Source: Vanessa cardui | Taxonomy: Eukaryota; Arthropoda; Insecta; Lepidoptera; Nymphalidae | DNA: 64,000 nucleotides | Assembly: GCF_905220365.1 (NCBI RefSeq) | Contig: NC_061147.1 | Coordinates: forward strand, 9,486,001-9,550,000 | Reading direction: 5' to 3' | Shown here: positions 30,076-40,578 of the stretch, piece after piece | Layout of the letters: the number at the start of each line of letters is the position of its first letter | Position numbering within the stretch: the stretch's first letter is position 1 | Notes under the pieces: generated by a model | The model's input: the letters and a program-made list of their open reading frames with translations, nothing else | The model's database searches: none | Told to the model about the DNA's origin: nothing | Translations under genes and position numbers: made by a program

Positions 30076-30314
30076 GTGAACAATAGAAGTCTCTTGATTT
30101 TTGGTAAAAAAATTCTGAAGCTGGATCGAAGTGTGGAAGTTACAGGGAAATTAACTAATAATATAAATAAAATTCTGCAGAAATTTTTAAATTTGCCGTT
30201 TCGCAATTTCAAATCGTTTGTAAAAAATACAATGGTAAAAAAGACATATTATTCGATACAAGATTGATACCTGTTGACTTCCAGCTACATTACATACATA
30301 AATAAATTGGATTT
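30076..30314 (+). pseudogene. LINE-C polymerase C-terminus and start of 3' UTR
   Basis: The frame 30,076-30,264 ends LPFRNFKSFVKNTMVKKTYY. This resembles the C-terminal stretch of lepidopteran Jockey/CR1-like polymerases (recognised from general familiarity, not a search). It runs directly into 'ttgacttccagctacattac', the family C 3' UTR. This copy is the reason family C is read as a LINE 3' UTR. It is interrupted at 30,314 and resumes at 30,996. Confidence 0.6.
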
Positions 30315-30995
30315 TTTTTTTTTTTATATTTACATAAGAATTAACAACATTAAATGCTTAAATATATATATACAAATATGAACTAAAACTAGTTACTGTA
30401 TAAATCTTGACCGCGTGGAATGGTGGCAAGAATGCTAGCAGCATTTCCCCGTTGAATCGCAATTCCGATCCTCTGGGCAAAAAACGAACCAGCCCTCCTG
30501 TCACCAGTGGAGGCAATGAGGCGAGGTGTTATACTTTTGATGAAGCTTTTTGCACCCCTACTCCAAGGACCAAACGTTTCGACAGCAAATGGAACAAAAA
30601 AGTAATTAGATATAATACACGAATATTTAGTTATTTTTTTGGCTCTTAACATTGTTTCTCGGATATGAGATGGGGCCAACGTGTCAACACATGTAGCGTC
30701 CCACACAAGGGCCCGACCTCGTTCCCAGGGAACCAATGTTAATCCATCAGGTCTCTTACCATCATCACGACTAATTCCACGAGGCTCAGTAAGAGCAGGA
30801 ACGTCGATGGTGGCAAGAGCCCTTTTTATTATGTCATTAAGAGAACCGTGGCGGAAAAGCCTACCATCTCCTTGGGCAAGAGAGACCATGTAAACCGAAA
30901 GAGCATACCTGCTTTCCACACGGGCATCTGTGTTCAGAACACAGAGGTGTTCCCAGTCGGAGACCAATCGGTATGCGAAAACATTCATTATTAAG
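30315..30995 (-). mobile_element. 5'-truncated retroelement with PD-(D/E)xK-like protein end
   Basis: Flanked by a perfect 11-bp TSD AAATTGGATTT (30,304-30,314 and 30,996-31,006). On the minus strand the 3' end is poly-A (plus-strand T run at ~30,312-30,325). TSD, A tail and 5' truncation together show target-primed reverse transcription. The coding part is described in the next entry. A shorter relative lies at 52,665-52,895. Confidence 0.85.
30389..30988 (-). CDS. C-terminal fragment of retroelement protein, possible restriction-like endonuclease
   Basis: The protein is 199 residues. Its ATG lies 8 bp from the insertion boundary, so the true N-terminus is lost. Residues 78-105 read KRPDGLTLVPWERGRALVWD then ATCVDT, followed by KKITKYS at about 117-123. 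PD (80-81), a hydrophobic strand with D97, and a downstream K..KY resemble the order PD...D/E...K..KY in the restriction-like nucleases of R2-type LINEs. The lysine of the D/E-x-K part is not seen (DAT), so this is a resemblance, not proof. Residues ~125-199 (FVPFAVETFG, GDRRAGSFFAQRIGIAIQRG) look conserved in type, but I cannot name the clade. It is presumably not expressed as a functional enzyme. Confidence 0.55.
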   Translation of the reverse strand: MNVFAYRLVSDWEHLCVLNTDARVESRYALSVYMVSLAQGDGRLFRHGSLNDIIKRALATIDVPALTEPRGISRDDGKRPDGLTLVPWERGRALVWDATCVDTLAPSHIRETMLRAKKITKYSCIISNYFFVPFAVETFGPWSRGAKSFIKSITPRLIASTGDRRAGSFFAQRIGIAIQRGNAASILATIPRGQDLYSN

Positions 30996-31190
30996 AAATT
31001 GGATTTAACTAATATGACTGTATTTTTTAAATGTTGAAAGTAACTACTGAGTTTCTTGCCGGTTCTTCTCGGTAGAATCTACTTTCCGAACCAGTGGTAG
31101 CTTAACTTAATTGTTAAATGACGATTCTAAAGTGCTTGTAAAAGCCTACTTGAATAAAGTTTATTTTGATTTGATTTGAGTTGTTATGCG
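30996..31190 (+). repeat. LINE-C 3' UTR, downstream half
   Basis: Continues the copy that starts at 30,076: 'gtttcttgccggttcttctc', 'gtagcttaacttaattgtta', 'cctacttgaataaagtttat'. Confidence 0.8.
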
Positions 31191-31982
31191 TCTGAATCAT
31201 CTCTAGTTGTGTTCGATTGAAATCCCATGAAATCCTATAGTCATGAGGATATATGGAGAACTTGTGTAATTGCGTTTGAGCATTTTAATTTTTTTATAAG
31301 AGCAGGTTGTGTTAACCTACGTAATGCTTCAGCTTACAATTAATTTTATAAGGCGTTATCGTCCTATATTTTTCTGAAGGGCGATTATTCATCAAATATT
31401 GAATTTCGATTTAATGGTTTTTTCTTTGAATTAATTGTAAGTTTTGTTTTCTGCGAATGGCTGAATATATATGATTCTTTCGACGAGTTAAAATTTAAAA
31501 AAAAGTCATAAATTTTCCCACTGGTAGAAACTTTACGAACACAATTATTTAGATTTCAAATTTCGAATCACAATATTTACAAACTTTACACCAAAATTAA
31601 AAAAAAATTAATAATCATGAAAAATTTGCAAAAGGTCCGATTCGTTACAATGAATGATTATCATACTGCTATGTTTGTGTCTGTTTACGTAAATAGTGTT
31701 TCCAATGAGATCGTGCGTTACCGGATATAGTCGGTAAGGTAGAGAGCGGTACTAGTACGATTTAACATCACAACCATTTCCGTGACGTCATTGGTCGCTG
31801 GTTAGACGTTGCTCATACTACTAACAACGGAAATTATGTATGTGGTATACATATCCTATACGATCCTATAGTCAAGTCGTGCATATGACATGAAGTCTTT
31901 CGGCAATGTCAAGCTGTGCTGCGCGCGCCCTGATAGGACTTGCCTTATGGTGTTGCCAAATAACGCTTGAACAAGTTTTATG
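31191..31982. other. Unassigned stretch
   Basis: No gene, RNA or repeat family recognised. Confidence 0.35.
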
Positions 31983-32270
31983 TACAGGTGGTGATAGGGG
32001 TGACTATTTGCAATAATTTTAACCCCCATGTGTAGCGGTATCGATACCAAAAATTAACCATTTTTGAGTTATCACGTTTTTTAGCTTTTTTTAAATTTTG
32101 TCAAAAATGCAACTTCAAAAATGTATTTAAAAAAAGTATCAATTAATTTTTTCTTTTTTTATTTCTGTTTCATAAAAACGATTAAACATTGGATATTTGT
32201 CAATATTTAAATAATAATTATCTGTCCAAATTTAAAAATTCGAGACCAAAAACGAAATTATTTAAACATT
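31983..32270 (+). repeat. Repeat K, copy 1
   Basis: Shares with 33,447-33,712 the ordered blocks 'gcaataattttaaccccca', 'accatttttgagttatca', 'ataaaaacgattaaaca' and 'gtccaaatttaaaaat'. Long A/T homopolymer runs lie between. No ORF. Class unknown. Confidence 0.6.
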
Positions 32271-32722
32271 ATTTTGATTTTTTCTTTAAAACTGCCTTAA
32301 GAACAAAAAAATCATTATGGAACTTAGCCTGCAGATTATTTTAAAAACATGCTTTCCAAAAATTAACTCTCCTTTCCTTCATTTATAACCAATAACCCTG
32401 TATATGATAGAGATTATGAATTTACACGTATACGACCTCATTTATTGTAATGACAATAGCACACGATGTGATTAAGTTTTATCGGTTGTCAATTGAGAGA
32501 TGTCAATTGTAAAGAATCTGTCAGTGTATGTTCCTTTGTTGAATGAGGCTCTTGGTCTCTTGACCTTGAGACAACGTTAGCGGCATACGTGCGTACTGAC
32601 TGAATTAACATTACAGGTGGGACGACAAAAGCGATCCTTTACATAGCTATCCATGTGATTCTGAGACATATAAATATTTTTTTTTTTTTGTTACATCCTT
32701 TTTAATGTAATATTTAAAAAGT
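32271..32722. other. Unassigned stretch
   Basis: Nothing recognisable. Confidence 0.3.
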
Positions 32723-33002
32723 AACACATGTATTTTCCACTGCTGGGATAAGGCCTCCTCTTCCATTACGGAGAGGGTTTGGAACATATTCAACCACGCT
32801 GTTCCAATGCGGGTTGGTGCAATGCACAAGTGGCAGAAATTAGACACATGCAGGTTTCCTCACGATGTTTTCCTTCACCCCCGAGGTCGAGATGAATTAT
32901 AAACACAAATTAAGCACATATATATAGTGGTGCTTGCCTGAGTTTGAACACCGCAATCACCGGTTAAGATGCACGAGTTCTAACCACTTGACCATCTCAG
33001 CT
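32723..33002 (-). repeat. SINE-A, full length
   Basis: Antisense copy with all blocks; the head at right is slightly worn ('gaacaccgcaatcaccgg'). Confidence 0.87.
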
Positions 33003-33446
33003 CATGTAATATTTACTCATACATAAAAGGAGTAATTAATTGTAGTTTCAATGTGCTAATATACATTCCACCAATCCCTACAATTAAATGCATTTAAAGT
33101 CCAATTAATATTCCTAAATGAACAGACTATCCAACTTACAAAGGATTTCGAAATCGGTAAAGTACTCGCAATTTATAATAACAAATGTGGTCGTTTATAT
33201 TTGTATTTGACGAGGGAACCCTAAAATGCATCCGAAGTTCGATGCAGCGATATTTAGATTTCAATAACAGGTAATATATACACCGAGTAATGGGGTGCTA
33301 ACTTTTCGCAAACGCAGTTGAAGAGCGCGAGATACGGTCGTTTTTTAAGTCGACTTCAAAAAGAAGTCTGTGACTTCAGCCTTATTGTCTGTTGTGTGCT
33401 TCGCCGACTGCTATACAGGCTTATTGGTAACTTGACGTATATACGT
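33003..33446. other. Unassigned stretch
   Basis: A short 'gtcgacttcaaaaagaagtc' palindrome at 33,350 resembles J-element termini. Otherwise nothing. Confidence 0.3.
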
Positions 33447-33712
33447 TAGGAGGTGATAGGGGTAACTATTCGCAATAATTTTAACCCCCATATACATAAT
33501 CCAAAAGTAAACCATTTTTGAGTTATCAAGATTTTTTGATTTTTTCAAAATTAGTCAAAAATGTATTTAAAAAAATGTAACAATTAAAATCTATTTTTTT
33601 CTTTTGTTTTATAAAAACGATTAAACACGCCATTTTTTGCCATTATTTGCCAATATTTAAACAATAATTATCGGTCCAAATTTAAAAATGCGAGACGGAA
33701 AACGAATTTTAG
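33447..33712 (+). repeat. Repeat K, copy 2
   Basis: Direct-orientation relative of 31,983-32,270, about 80% alike by eye with small indels. Confidence 0.6.
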
Positions 33713-33799
33713 TATAATATATTTATATTTTTATATACTAAATGTGGCAAACGAGCAGGAGAAGATTGTATTTATTTGGATTTTTTTTATGTTGTATTT

Positions 33800-34050
33800 G
33801 TTTATGTTATAGGTACGCGGACGGGATGGATCACCCGATGTTCAGTGGTCATTAACGAGACATTGAAGGTATAAGAAATATTATCCAATCCTTAGATCGC
33901 CAATGCACCATCAACACTAGGCACTAAGATGTTTTGACCTTTGTGCCTTTGGTTACACTAGTGAGTATTTTTGTTTGGCGGAAACCTAATAAGTGCTATA
34001 GATCCTGACAAAGCCGATGAAACTCTGCCATCAAGTGAATAGTGATAACA
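33800..34050 (-). repeat. SINE-B, degenerate
   Basis: 'ttataggtacgcggacggg', 'taagaaatatta', 'ggcactaagatgttttgacc' in the family order; heavily substituted and shortened. Confidence 0.6.
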
Positions 34051-34119
34051 TAAAGCAGTCTGTTAAGTTAAGGTCTAAGACATAATTTATTATATATAAG
34101 CCATGCAGGTTATTAGTTT

Positions 34120-34320
34120 AAATAATTGTATTAACTAACATGACTTGGTATTTTTATAAATGTTGAAAAAAAAAAGTAACTACTGTGTTTCTTGCCGGTT
34201 CTTCTCGGTAGGATCTACTTTCCGAACCGGTGGTAGCTTCACTTAATTGTTAAATGACGATTCAAAAGTGCTTGTAAAAGACTACTTGAATAAAGATTAT
34301 TTTGATTTCTGTTTTTTTTT
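34120..34320 (+). repeat. LINE-C 3' UTR fragment
   Basis: 'cttgccggttcttctcggta', 'gtggtagcttcacttaattg' and the end 'attattttgatttctg' before a T18 run. Confidence 0.8.
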
Positions 34321-34984
34321 TTTTTTTTTTTTCTCACGAGAACAACATCATAAACATTAATTAAACACATAAATATTTAAAGCAGCTTTCTGGAATTGAA
34401 TCCTATATCCCCAGTTAAAATTTCAGTCCACTGGAACATTACCTTGTAGTAATTCACACGTAGATGGGTAGTTTTGTATAACTGTACGTTTTCACCTTCT
34501 CTGCATGTAAATTGGAAGTAGCTTAATCTAAGCTCTCCTATAAGAACAATCCACTTACAGCTTCAAATTGTACGGCGATTATAGAATAAATATAAAACTA
34601 TAAATATTAATGGAAAAACATAAAAATTTAACATATCGATATAAACAATATCCTTATTTATACGCACATATAAAATGCGATACAATAAATTCAGCATATA
34701 AAATACAATATAGTACTCAAACATATATAAAAGTACTGGAAATAGTTCAACATTTCCGACCAATTTACGTAATACGATCAAACCCCTTCCCCCCTTAACT
34801 GTTATTGTCGTAGGGGGTGATAAATATTCCCAAATAGGAGAAAAACTGTCTCATACCGTACACAACGTATGAATGACTTTATGTAAATCGCTTGTATAAT
34901 CTTTTTATGTCTTTGGATGTTTTCGTTTTATTCGTTTCATGAGATTTTATCATCACGCTAATACATAATACTAGGCCTGACGTC
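34321..34984. other. Unassigned stretch with repeat P copy 2
   Basis: 34,757-34,810 matches 28,167-28,215 (see there). The remainder is AT-rich. The minus frame 34,563-34,781 is low-complexity and not called. Confidence 0.35.
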
Positions 34985-35225
34985 ACAGCTTCCTTGGACT
35001 TATAAAGCAAACGTCTGTCCCTTTTTTTTTCTCGCTGGAAAAACGCATTACGCGCTTCCCTCACGTGATGGAAAGTGGGAGGTGTGTGGGACTCCCCGGA
35101 GCCCTGGACGCCGAGTGCGCCCAAGCACACCGGGTTTACCCACTAAAAAACCAGCGGTACCCTCTCCGTTTTTCGATGGACGCCACAGGATCGCTTACGC
35201 ATGCCATGCTACCGTGACGAAACGT
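34985..35225 (-). other. GC-richer island, possibly a LINE 5' or untranslated remnant
   Basis: This stands out from its surroundings: 'ggactccccggagccctgg', 'gaccgagtgc'-like blocks and 'gatggacgccacaggatcgc'. The flow suggests a diverged transposable-element segment, but I cannot assign a family. Part of a minus-strand 83-residue frame covers it and shows no domain. Confidence 0.3.
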
Positions 35226-35294
35226 CTGTCACTAAACAACTAAACAAGGGTAAATAAACGATCATTAATTTTTGTTTTTACTTTGATTGATAGT

Positions 35295-35460
35295 ATTTCA
35301 TAACTAGTAGTTGCCCGCAGCTTTCCTCGCATTGCTATGTCCTCTCTTAAAGTTCAAGTTTTCTTCATATCAAATTTCATCATATTCGGGAAACATCGCC
35401 AGGCGGACATACAGACAGAGTTACTTTCACATTTATAACATTATATAATTTGTGTATAGG
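35295..35460 (-). repeat. Family E2 repeat
   Basis: 'actagtagttgcccgcagct', 'ttcatatcaaatttcatca', 'acagacagagttactttcac'. The 'ctagt' at the left is the expected terminus. Confidence 0.55.
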
Positions 35461-35464
35461 CGAT

Positions 35465-35763
35465 AGAGTCGAGATGGCCCAGTGGTTAGAACGCGTGCAT
35501 CTTAACCGATGATTGCGGGTTCAAACCCAGGCAAGCACCGCTGATTCATGTGCTTGATTTGTCTTTATAATTCATCTCGTGCTCAGCGGTGAAGGAAAAC
35601 ATCGTGAGGAAACCTGCATGTGACAAATTTCATAGAAATTCTGCCGCATGTGTATTCCACCAACCCGCATTGGAACAGCATGGTGGAATATGTACCAAAC
35701 CTTCTCCACAAAGGGAGAGGAGGCCTTTAGCCCAGCAGTGGGAATTTACAGGCTGTTGTTGTA
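35465..35763 (+). repeat. SINE-A, full length
   Basis: One of the best-preserved copies, with complete head and B-box, ending 'aggctgttgttgt'. It sits directly upstream of the tandem duplication. Confidence 0.92.
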
Positions 35764-35794
35764 TAATGTTAACGAAATCAGTAACAGTTTTATA

Positions 35795-36350
35795 TATACG
35801 TCAAGCAGGTCGCTCACTGAAACCGCCTTGGAATATAGTTCCAGTTGTTGTTTGTTTGAATTATTTAAAAATAAAACTTGTGACTGCAGTACTTTGGTTA
35901 AATTCGTTCGTTCCTTAAATCACCAAACGCTGCTAAGATTCGACCCCTGCCATTGTCACGTTATAACATTAAGGTCGCAGTGGATGTCAACACTCAGTAT
36001 GGCATTTTTGCTTTGTATCACCAGCGTAGGACAGAGGAGCAGAAAAAAATTGTGACTCTTTTTGCTGTGAAAACACATGCATTTTATTGGCAATAATCAA
36101 AACGAGACCATCAGATCTCTGTTTGGCAATGAGTTCTAGTCCTATCGAGTTCAACAACGAAATCCTCAGGAGGAGAAGGCTCCTCAATTACGCTCGCCTG
36201 GCTACTGCACGTTCGTGGTTCCCCCCATGGAATGCACGGTACTATCTGCATAACAATGTATGTTTAAGGGTGAGTATATCATTGATATGCAAAAGAAATA
36301 GGGTGGGGAAACCACAGAGCTCTGGGGGAACCCAACATTTTGTCATGATT
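35795..36350 (-). pseudogene. Jockey-like LINE reverse-transcriptase fragment (copy 1)
   Basis: On the minus strand, near 36,345, a frame reads GFPQSSVVSPPYF, a decayed form of the RT motif G.PQGS.LSP. Then YADSTVHSMGGTTNV, where the catalytic YADD has lost one aspartate codon. Further on come LRSLLLLRISLLN and LMVSFRLLPIKCMCF-type sequence, in the order of the RT thumb region. Frames are broken by shifts. It is inactive. Confidence 0.72.
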
Positions 36351-36474
36351 TTTTTTAATATAGATAGGCAGACGTACTCTTTGAGCATCTGATGGTATGT
36401 AGTCACTACCCTTTATAGACATCTATACTATATGGAATTAAATAAATCCAAGTAGTATAACCAAGTATGTAGCA

Positions 36475-36768
36475 TACTTGGTGGTAGGGCTTTGTGCAAG
36501 CCCATCTGGGTAGGTACCACCCACTCATCAGTTATTGTACCGCCAATCAACAGTACTCAATATTGTTGAGTTCTGGTTTTAAGGGTGAGTGAGCCAGTGT
36601 AACTACAGGCACAAGGGGCATAATATTATAGTTCCCAAGGTTAGTGGCGCATTGACGATATAAGGAATAGTTAATATTTCTTACAGCGTCATTGTCTATG
36701 GGTGATGGTGACCACTTACCATAAGGTGGCCCATATGCTCGTCTGCCAACCTATACCGTAAAATAAAA
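36475..36768 (+). repeat. SINE-B (copy 1 of the duplication)
   Basis: Sense copy. Shares private variants ('cagtactcaatattgttgag', 'tctggttttaagggtgag') with the one at 40,285, so both derive from one insertion. Confidence 0.88.
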
Positions 36769-37138
36769 AAATAAAATAAAAATAAAAGCATCAAGCTGTA
36801 CCACGAAAAATATAAATCCAAAATATGGCAAATCAAATTTTACCAGTAAAGGTGACACGAATAAAATCATAGTTATCAGCAAGACTAAATAAAGAATACT
36901 ATTGTAATTTAGGTCACGCGAATATACGGTTGCAGATATCGTTTTATGGTTTACGAACCCTTCGGCTGTTGACGACCTTTGCTCCTCGCAGTTTATGGCC
37001 TTTCTTATTTCTTCCTGATAGAATAAAATATATATTACGACTTCACGAGATAATTTGAAGATAACGAACATTATTATAATTTATTTATTTAACTTAACAT
37101 AAGATCGTTACAGGTTCCAGGGAATCTAAATCCTCGGG

Positions 37139-37388
37139 ATTGATATAAATAATAAATATGAGACAACATCACATACATAACTCTGATCCCAATGTAAGTA
37201 GCTAAAACACTAAGTGTTATGGAAAATCAGAAGTAACGACGGTACCACAAACACCCAGACCCAAGACAACATAGAAAACTAATGGTAATCTACATCGACT
37301 CGGCCTGGAATCGAACTCGAGACCTCAGAGTGGCGGACCCATGAAAACCAGTGTACACGCCACTCGACCATGCAGGTCGTCATTGATA
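37139..37388 (-). repeat. SINE-F, full length, present in only one duplication copy
   Basis: Element 37,146-37,381, flanked by ATTGATA on both sides (37,139-37,145 and 37,382-37,388). The paralogous site in copy 2 (40,949-40,955) has a single uninterrupted ATTGATA. Reversed, it shows a tRNA-like head 'catggtcgagtggcgtgtac' and B-box-like 'gagttcgattccagg'. The empty site proves the boundaries and the order of events. Confidence 0.95.
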
Positions 37389-37552
37389 GTACTAATAACA
37401 TAGGAATAGACACTAAGATAAGATAGATACACTAGTCGAGTAGCATTAATTTTATTACTGTATTTATAATATATTGCTGATGGGTATATACGCCACCTGA
37501 TGGTGTTTTACTACCAAAACCTTTGCAATTATCATTATCATCATTATCCTCA

Positions 37553-37800
37553 TATAATATAAAACAAAGTCGTTCACCACTGTCTGTGCATATGTATGTT
37601 TAGATCTTTAAAATTAGACAACGGATTTTGATGCGTTTTTTTTTAATAGATAGATTGAATCAACATAAAGGTAATATGTGGACAATATAGTAGAGAATTA
37701 CTTAAAACCTGTGAACATTGTAAGACATTTTGCAGTATATGTAGTATCAGCATTGCAACCGTGCGAAGCGGTGGGGGGGGGGGAAGCCTTATCGCTAGTA
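37553..37800 (+). mobile_element. Helitron-like family I (copy 1 of the duplication)
   Basis: 'acaacggattttgatgcg' through 'gcaaccgtgcgaagcggtg', an 11-G run and 'ttatcgctagta'. The G run has expanded relative to copy 2. Confidence 0.55.
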
Positions 37801-38579
37801 AGGTGTATTATTAATTCCACATATCATTAATGCACTCACTTTGTGAGCTAAGATGCTGTGTCTCTCCAGTAATCCATTCACATCAATACTAAATTGTTTG
37901 GCATACAAAATTCTTAAGAGCAGTCGTTTCTAACCCAAACTTGATAGGTTATAATTACAATTTGTCGGTGATATGCTGGTGTTTATTTAGTTTTGATATA
38001 TTTTTATTTCCATGTAAGACATTATTCTCTTAGAGCAGCAGTTAATTAAAGTTAAGTTCAGAGTCGATCGTAAGCTATTATTACTATAAGTTTGAATGTA
38101 ATCTATTTATTTAAAAGTAAGTGGTTTATGATAACTTAAAAAAAATATTAATTTCTGATTAGTTATGTCATAAATATAATCAGCCTTCATTGTTTAAAAA
38201 CAGTCTGTAATTTATTATAATGCTGTACACCCCTGTTGCTAAGCTAACATCCCAACCCCACTTCGTTCAAGATTTAATAAAACTAAGGATCGTTTATACA
38301 ATTTGTTACGGTTGTGTCACAATATATTCACAATAATATATGTCTTAAAAGTATAGTGACGATCGCTGTATAAACACAAGTCACGAGAAGTAAGGATAAA
38401 CTTTATAACACATAGTTTCCGACTTCGCAAAGTCAATACATCCTTTCTGGGACACGGTATTCATTTCTCTATACTAAGAGTTCAAAAATATTAAACTTTA
38501 CCTGTGTCTTTAATTTAAACGTGACGACAAAATATAAGCCGAATATAAATACTAGATTATAGTTAAGATATATATGTAT

Positions 38580-39215
38580 AACTTAGTGGTAGAGCATAAG
38601 TGTGGATAGGTACCATCCACTCATCAAGTATTCTACCAGCACAGCAGTTTTGTGTAGTAGTCTTCCGGCTAGAAAAATAAGTCAGTCAGTGTAACTACAG
38701 TAACAGGGGACATAACATCTTAGTTCTCCGGGTTGGTGGCGCATTGGAGATATAAGGAATGGTTAATATTTCTTTCAGTACCATTTCCTATGGGCATTGA
38801 CCACTTACCATCAGCCTTCTTATACTTTACCGTATATTGATTTTTAGGCGAGATATATGTATATAAAAATGGTGGAAAAGATTTTTTTTTATGGAATCGG
38901 TTGGCGGACGAACGTATGGGCCACCTGATGGTAAGTGGTCACCATCACCCATAGACAATGACGCTGTAAGAAATATTAACTATTAATATTATATATTGAT
39001 ATTTCTATCAACTATTCTTTACATCGTCAATGTGCCTTCAACCTTGGGAACTAAGTTGTTATGTTCATTGTGCCTGTAGTTACACTGGCTCACTCACCCT
39101 TCAAACCGGAACACAACAATACTGAGTACTGTTATTTGGCTGTAGAATATCTGATGAGTGGGTGGTACCTATCCAGACGGGCTAGCACAAAGACCTACAA
39201 CCAAGTAACAAAGAA
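38580..39215. repeat. Inverted pair of SINE-B copies (copy 1 of the duplication)
   Basis: A degenerate sense copy (38,580-38,830) is followed by an antisense copy (38,884-39,215). The antisense copy carries a ~25-bp AT-rich insertion ('ttaatattatatattgatat'). Confidence 0.75.
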
Positions 39216-39430
39216 TAAAATATACTTTCCGAAAGTACTGTAATATGACGATTTGATAGTGCTTTTATGAGCATACTTGATTAAACAACATAGAAAGCTA
39301 TCTCTGCAATAATGGCAATGAATTTATTGATACATTTTGCAATATTTACTAACATAGGATTATCAATTTATGGCAATTTGATCGTTAATTGCACGATTGC
39401 ACAATTGTATACGCATGACTGTGCTTTATT

Positions 39431-39592
39431 TCGCCAAGAAAAAAGCACTATGTAAGAAAAAAAAATAGGTTGTAATATTAGCAATTAAGTAGAATGTATA
39501 GTTTTTTTTTTTTTTTTTTCTTAAGATATATTTTGTAATGTGCGATTTTATCTGAAGCAATAAATGTTTTTATTATTATTATTATTATTATT
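39431..39592 (+). repeat. LINE 3' tail with (TTA)n between the duplicated copies
   Basis: Unique sequence ends 'gaagcaataaatgttttt' followed by seven ATT/TTA units, and copy 2 starts immediately. The layout is that of a non-LTR 3' UTR with a microsatellite tail. A T17 run at 39,500 precedes it. Confidence 0.5.
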
Positions 39593-39593
39593 A

Positions 39594-40165
39594 TATACGT
39601 CAAGCAGGTCGCTCACTGAAACCGCCTTGGAATATAGTTCCAGTTGTTGTTTGTTTGAATTATTTAAAAATAAAACTTGTGACTGCAGTGTTTTGGTTAA
39701 ATTCGTTCGTTCCTTAAAGCACCAAACGCTGCCAAGATTCGATCCCTGCCATTCTCACATTATAACATTGAAGTCGCAGTGGATGTTAACACCCAGTATG
39801 GCACTTTTGCTTTGTATCACCAGCGTAGGACAGAGGAGCAGAAAAAAATTGTGACTCTTTTTGCTGTGAAAACACATGCATTTTATTGGCAATAATCGAA
39901 ACGAGACCATCAGATCCCCATATGGTAATGAGTTTAACGTCCTATCAGAGTTCAACAACGAAATCCTCAGGAGGAGAAGGCTCCTCAATTTCCGCTTGCC
40001 TGGCCACTGCACGTTCGTGGTACCCCCCACGGAATGCACGGTACTATCTGCATATTGTTATGTTTATATGTTTCCAAGGGTGAGTATACCATTGATGTGC
40101 AAAAGAAATAGGGTGGGGTAAGCACAGAGCCCTGGGGGAACCCAACATTTTGTCATGATTTTTTT
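39594..40165 (-). pseudogene. Jockey-like LINE reverse-transcriptase fragment (copy 2)
   Basis: Same fragment as 35,795-36,350. The minus frame at 39,755-40,039 reads MHSVGGTTNVQWPGKRKL, later SHNFFLLLCPTLVIQ and LGVNIHCDFN, the region downstream of the RT YADD motif (compare ILGVDIS-type motifs of Jockey RT). It differs from copy 1 by substitutions and small indels. Confidence 0.72.
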
Positions 40166-40284
40166 TAATATAGATAGGCAGACGTACTCTTTGAGCATCT
40201 GATGGTATGTAGTCACTACCCTTTATAGACATCTATACTATATGGAATTAAATAAATCCAAGTAGTATAACCAAGTATGTAGCA

Positions 40285-40578
40285 TACTTGGTGGTAGGGC
40301 TTTTTGCAAGCCCATCTGGGTAGGTACCACCCACTCGTCAGTTATTCTACCGCCAATCAACAGTACTCAATATTGTTGAGTTCTGGTTTTAAGGGTGAGT
40401 GAGCCAGTGTAACTACAGGCACAAGGGGCATAATATTATAGTTCCCAAGGTTAGTGGCGCATTGACGATATAAGGAATAGTTAATATTTCTTACAGCGTC
40501 ATTGTCTATGGGTGATGGTGACCACTTACCATAAGGTGGCCCATATGCTCGTCTGCCAACCTATACCGTAAAATAAAA
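40285..40578 (+). repeat. SINE-B (copy 2 of the duplication)
   Basis: Paralogue of 36,475-36,768. Confidence 0.88.

Larger units (their letters stand above)
35793..39430 (+). repeat. Tandem segmental duplication, copy 1 (~3.64 kb)
   Basis: The segment is repeated in direct orientation at 39,593-42,900 with a few percent divergence. Shared blocks include a LINE RT fragment, SINE-B, a 320-bp AT-rich block, a family I piece, family N and an inverted SINE-B pair. Copy 1 has a SINE-F insertion that copy 2 lacks. Copy 2 has a ~105-bp deletion that copy 1 lacks. Confidence 0.92.

Noticed and set aside
30076..30267. Independent 63-residue host gene
   Set aside because: Its C-terminal motif and the directly following family C 3' UTR show that it is a LINE remnant.
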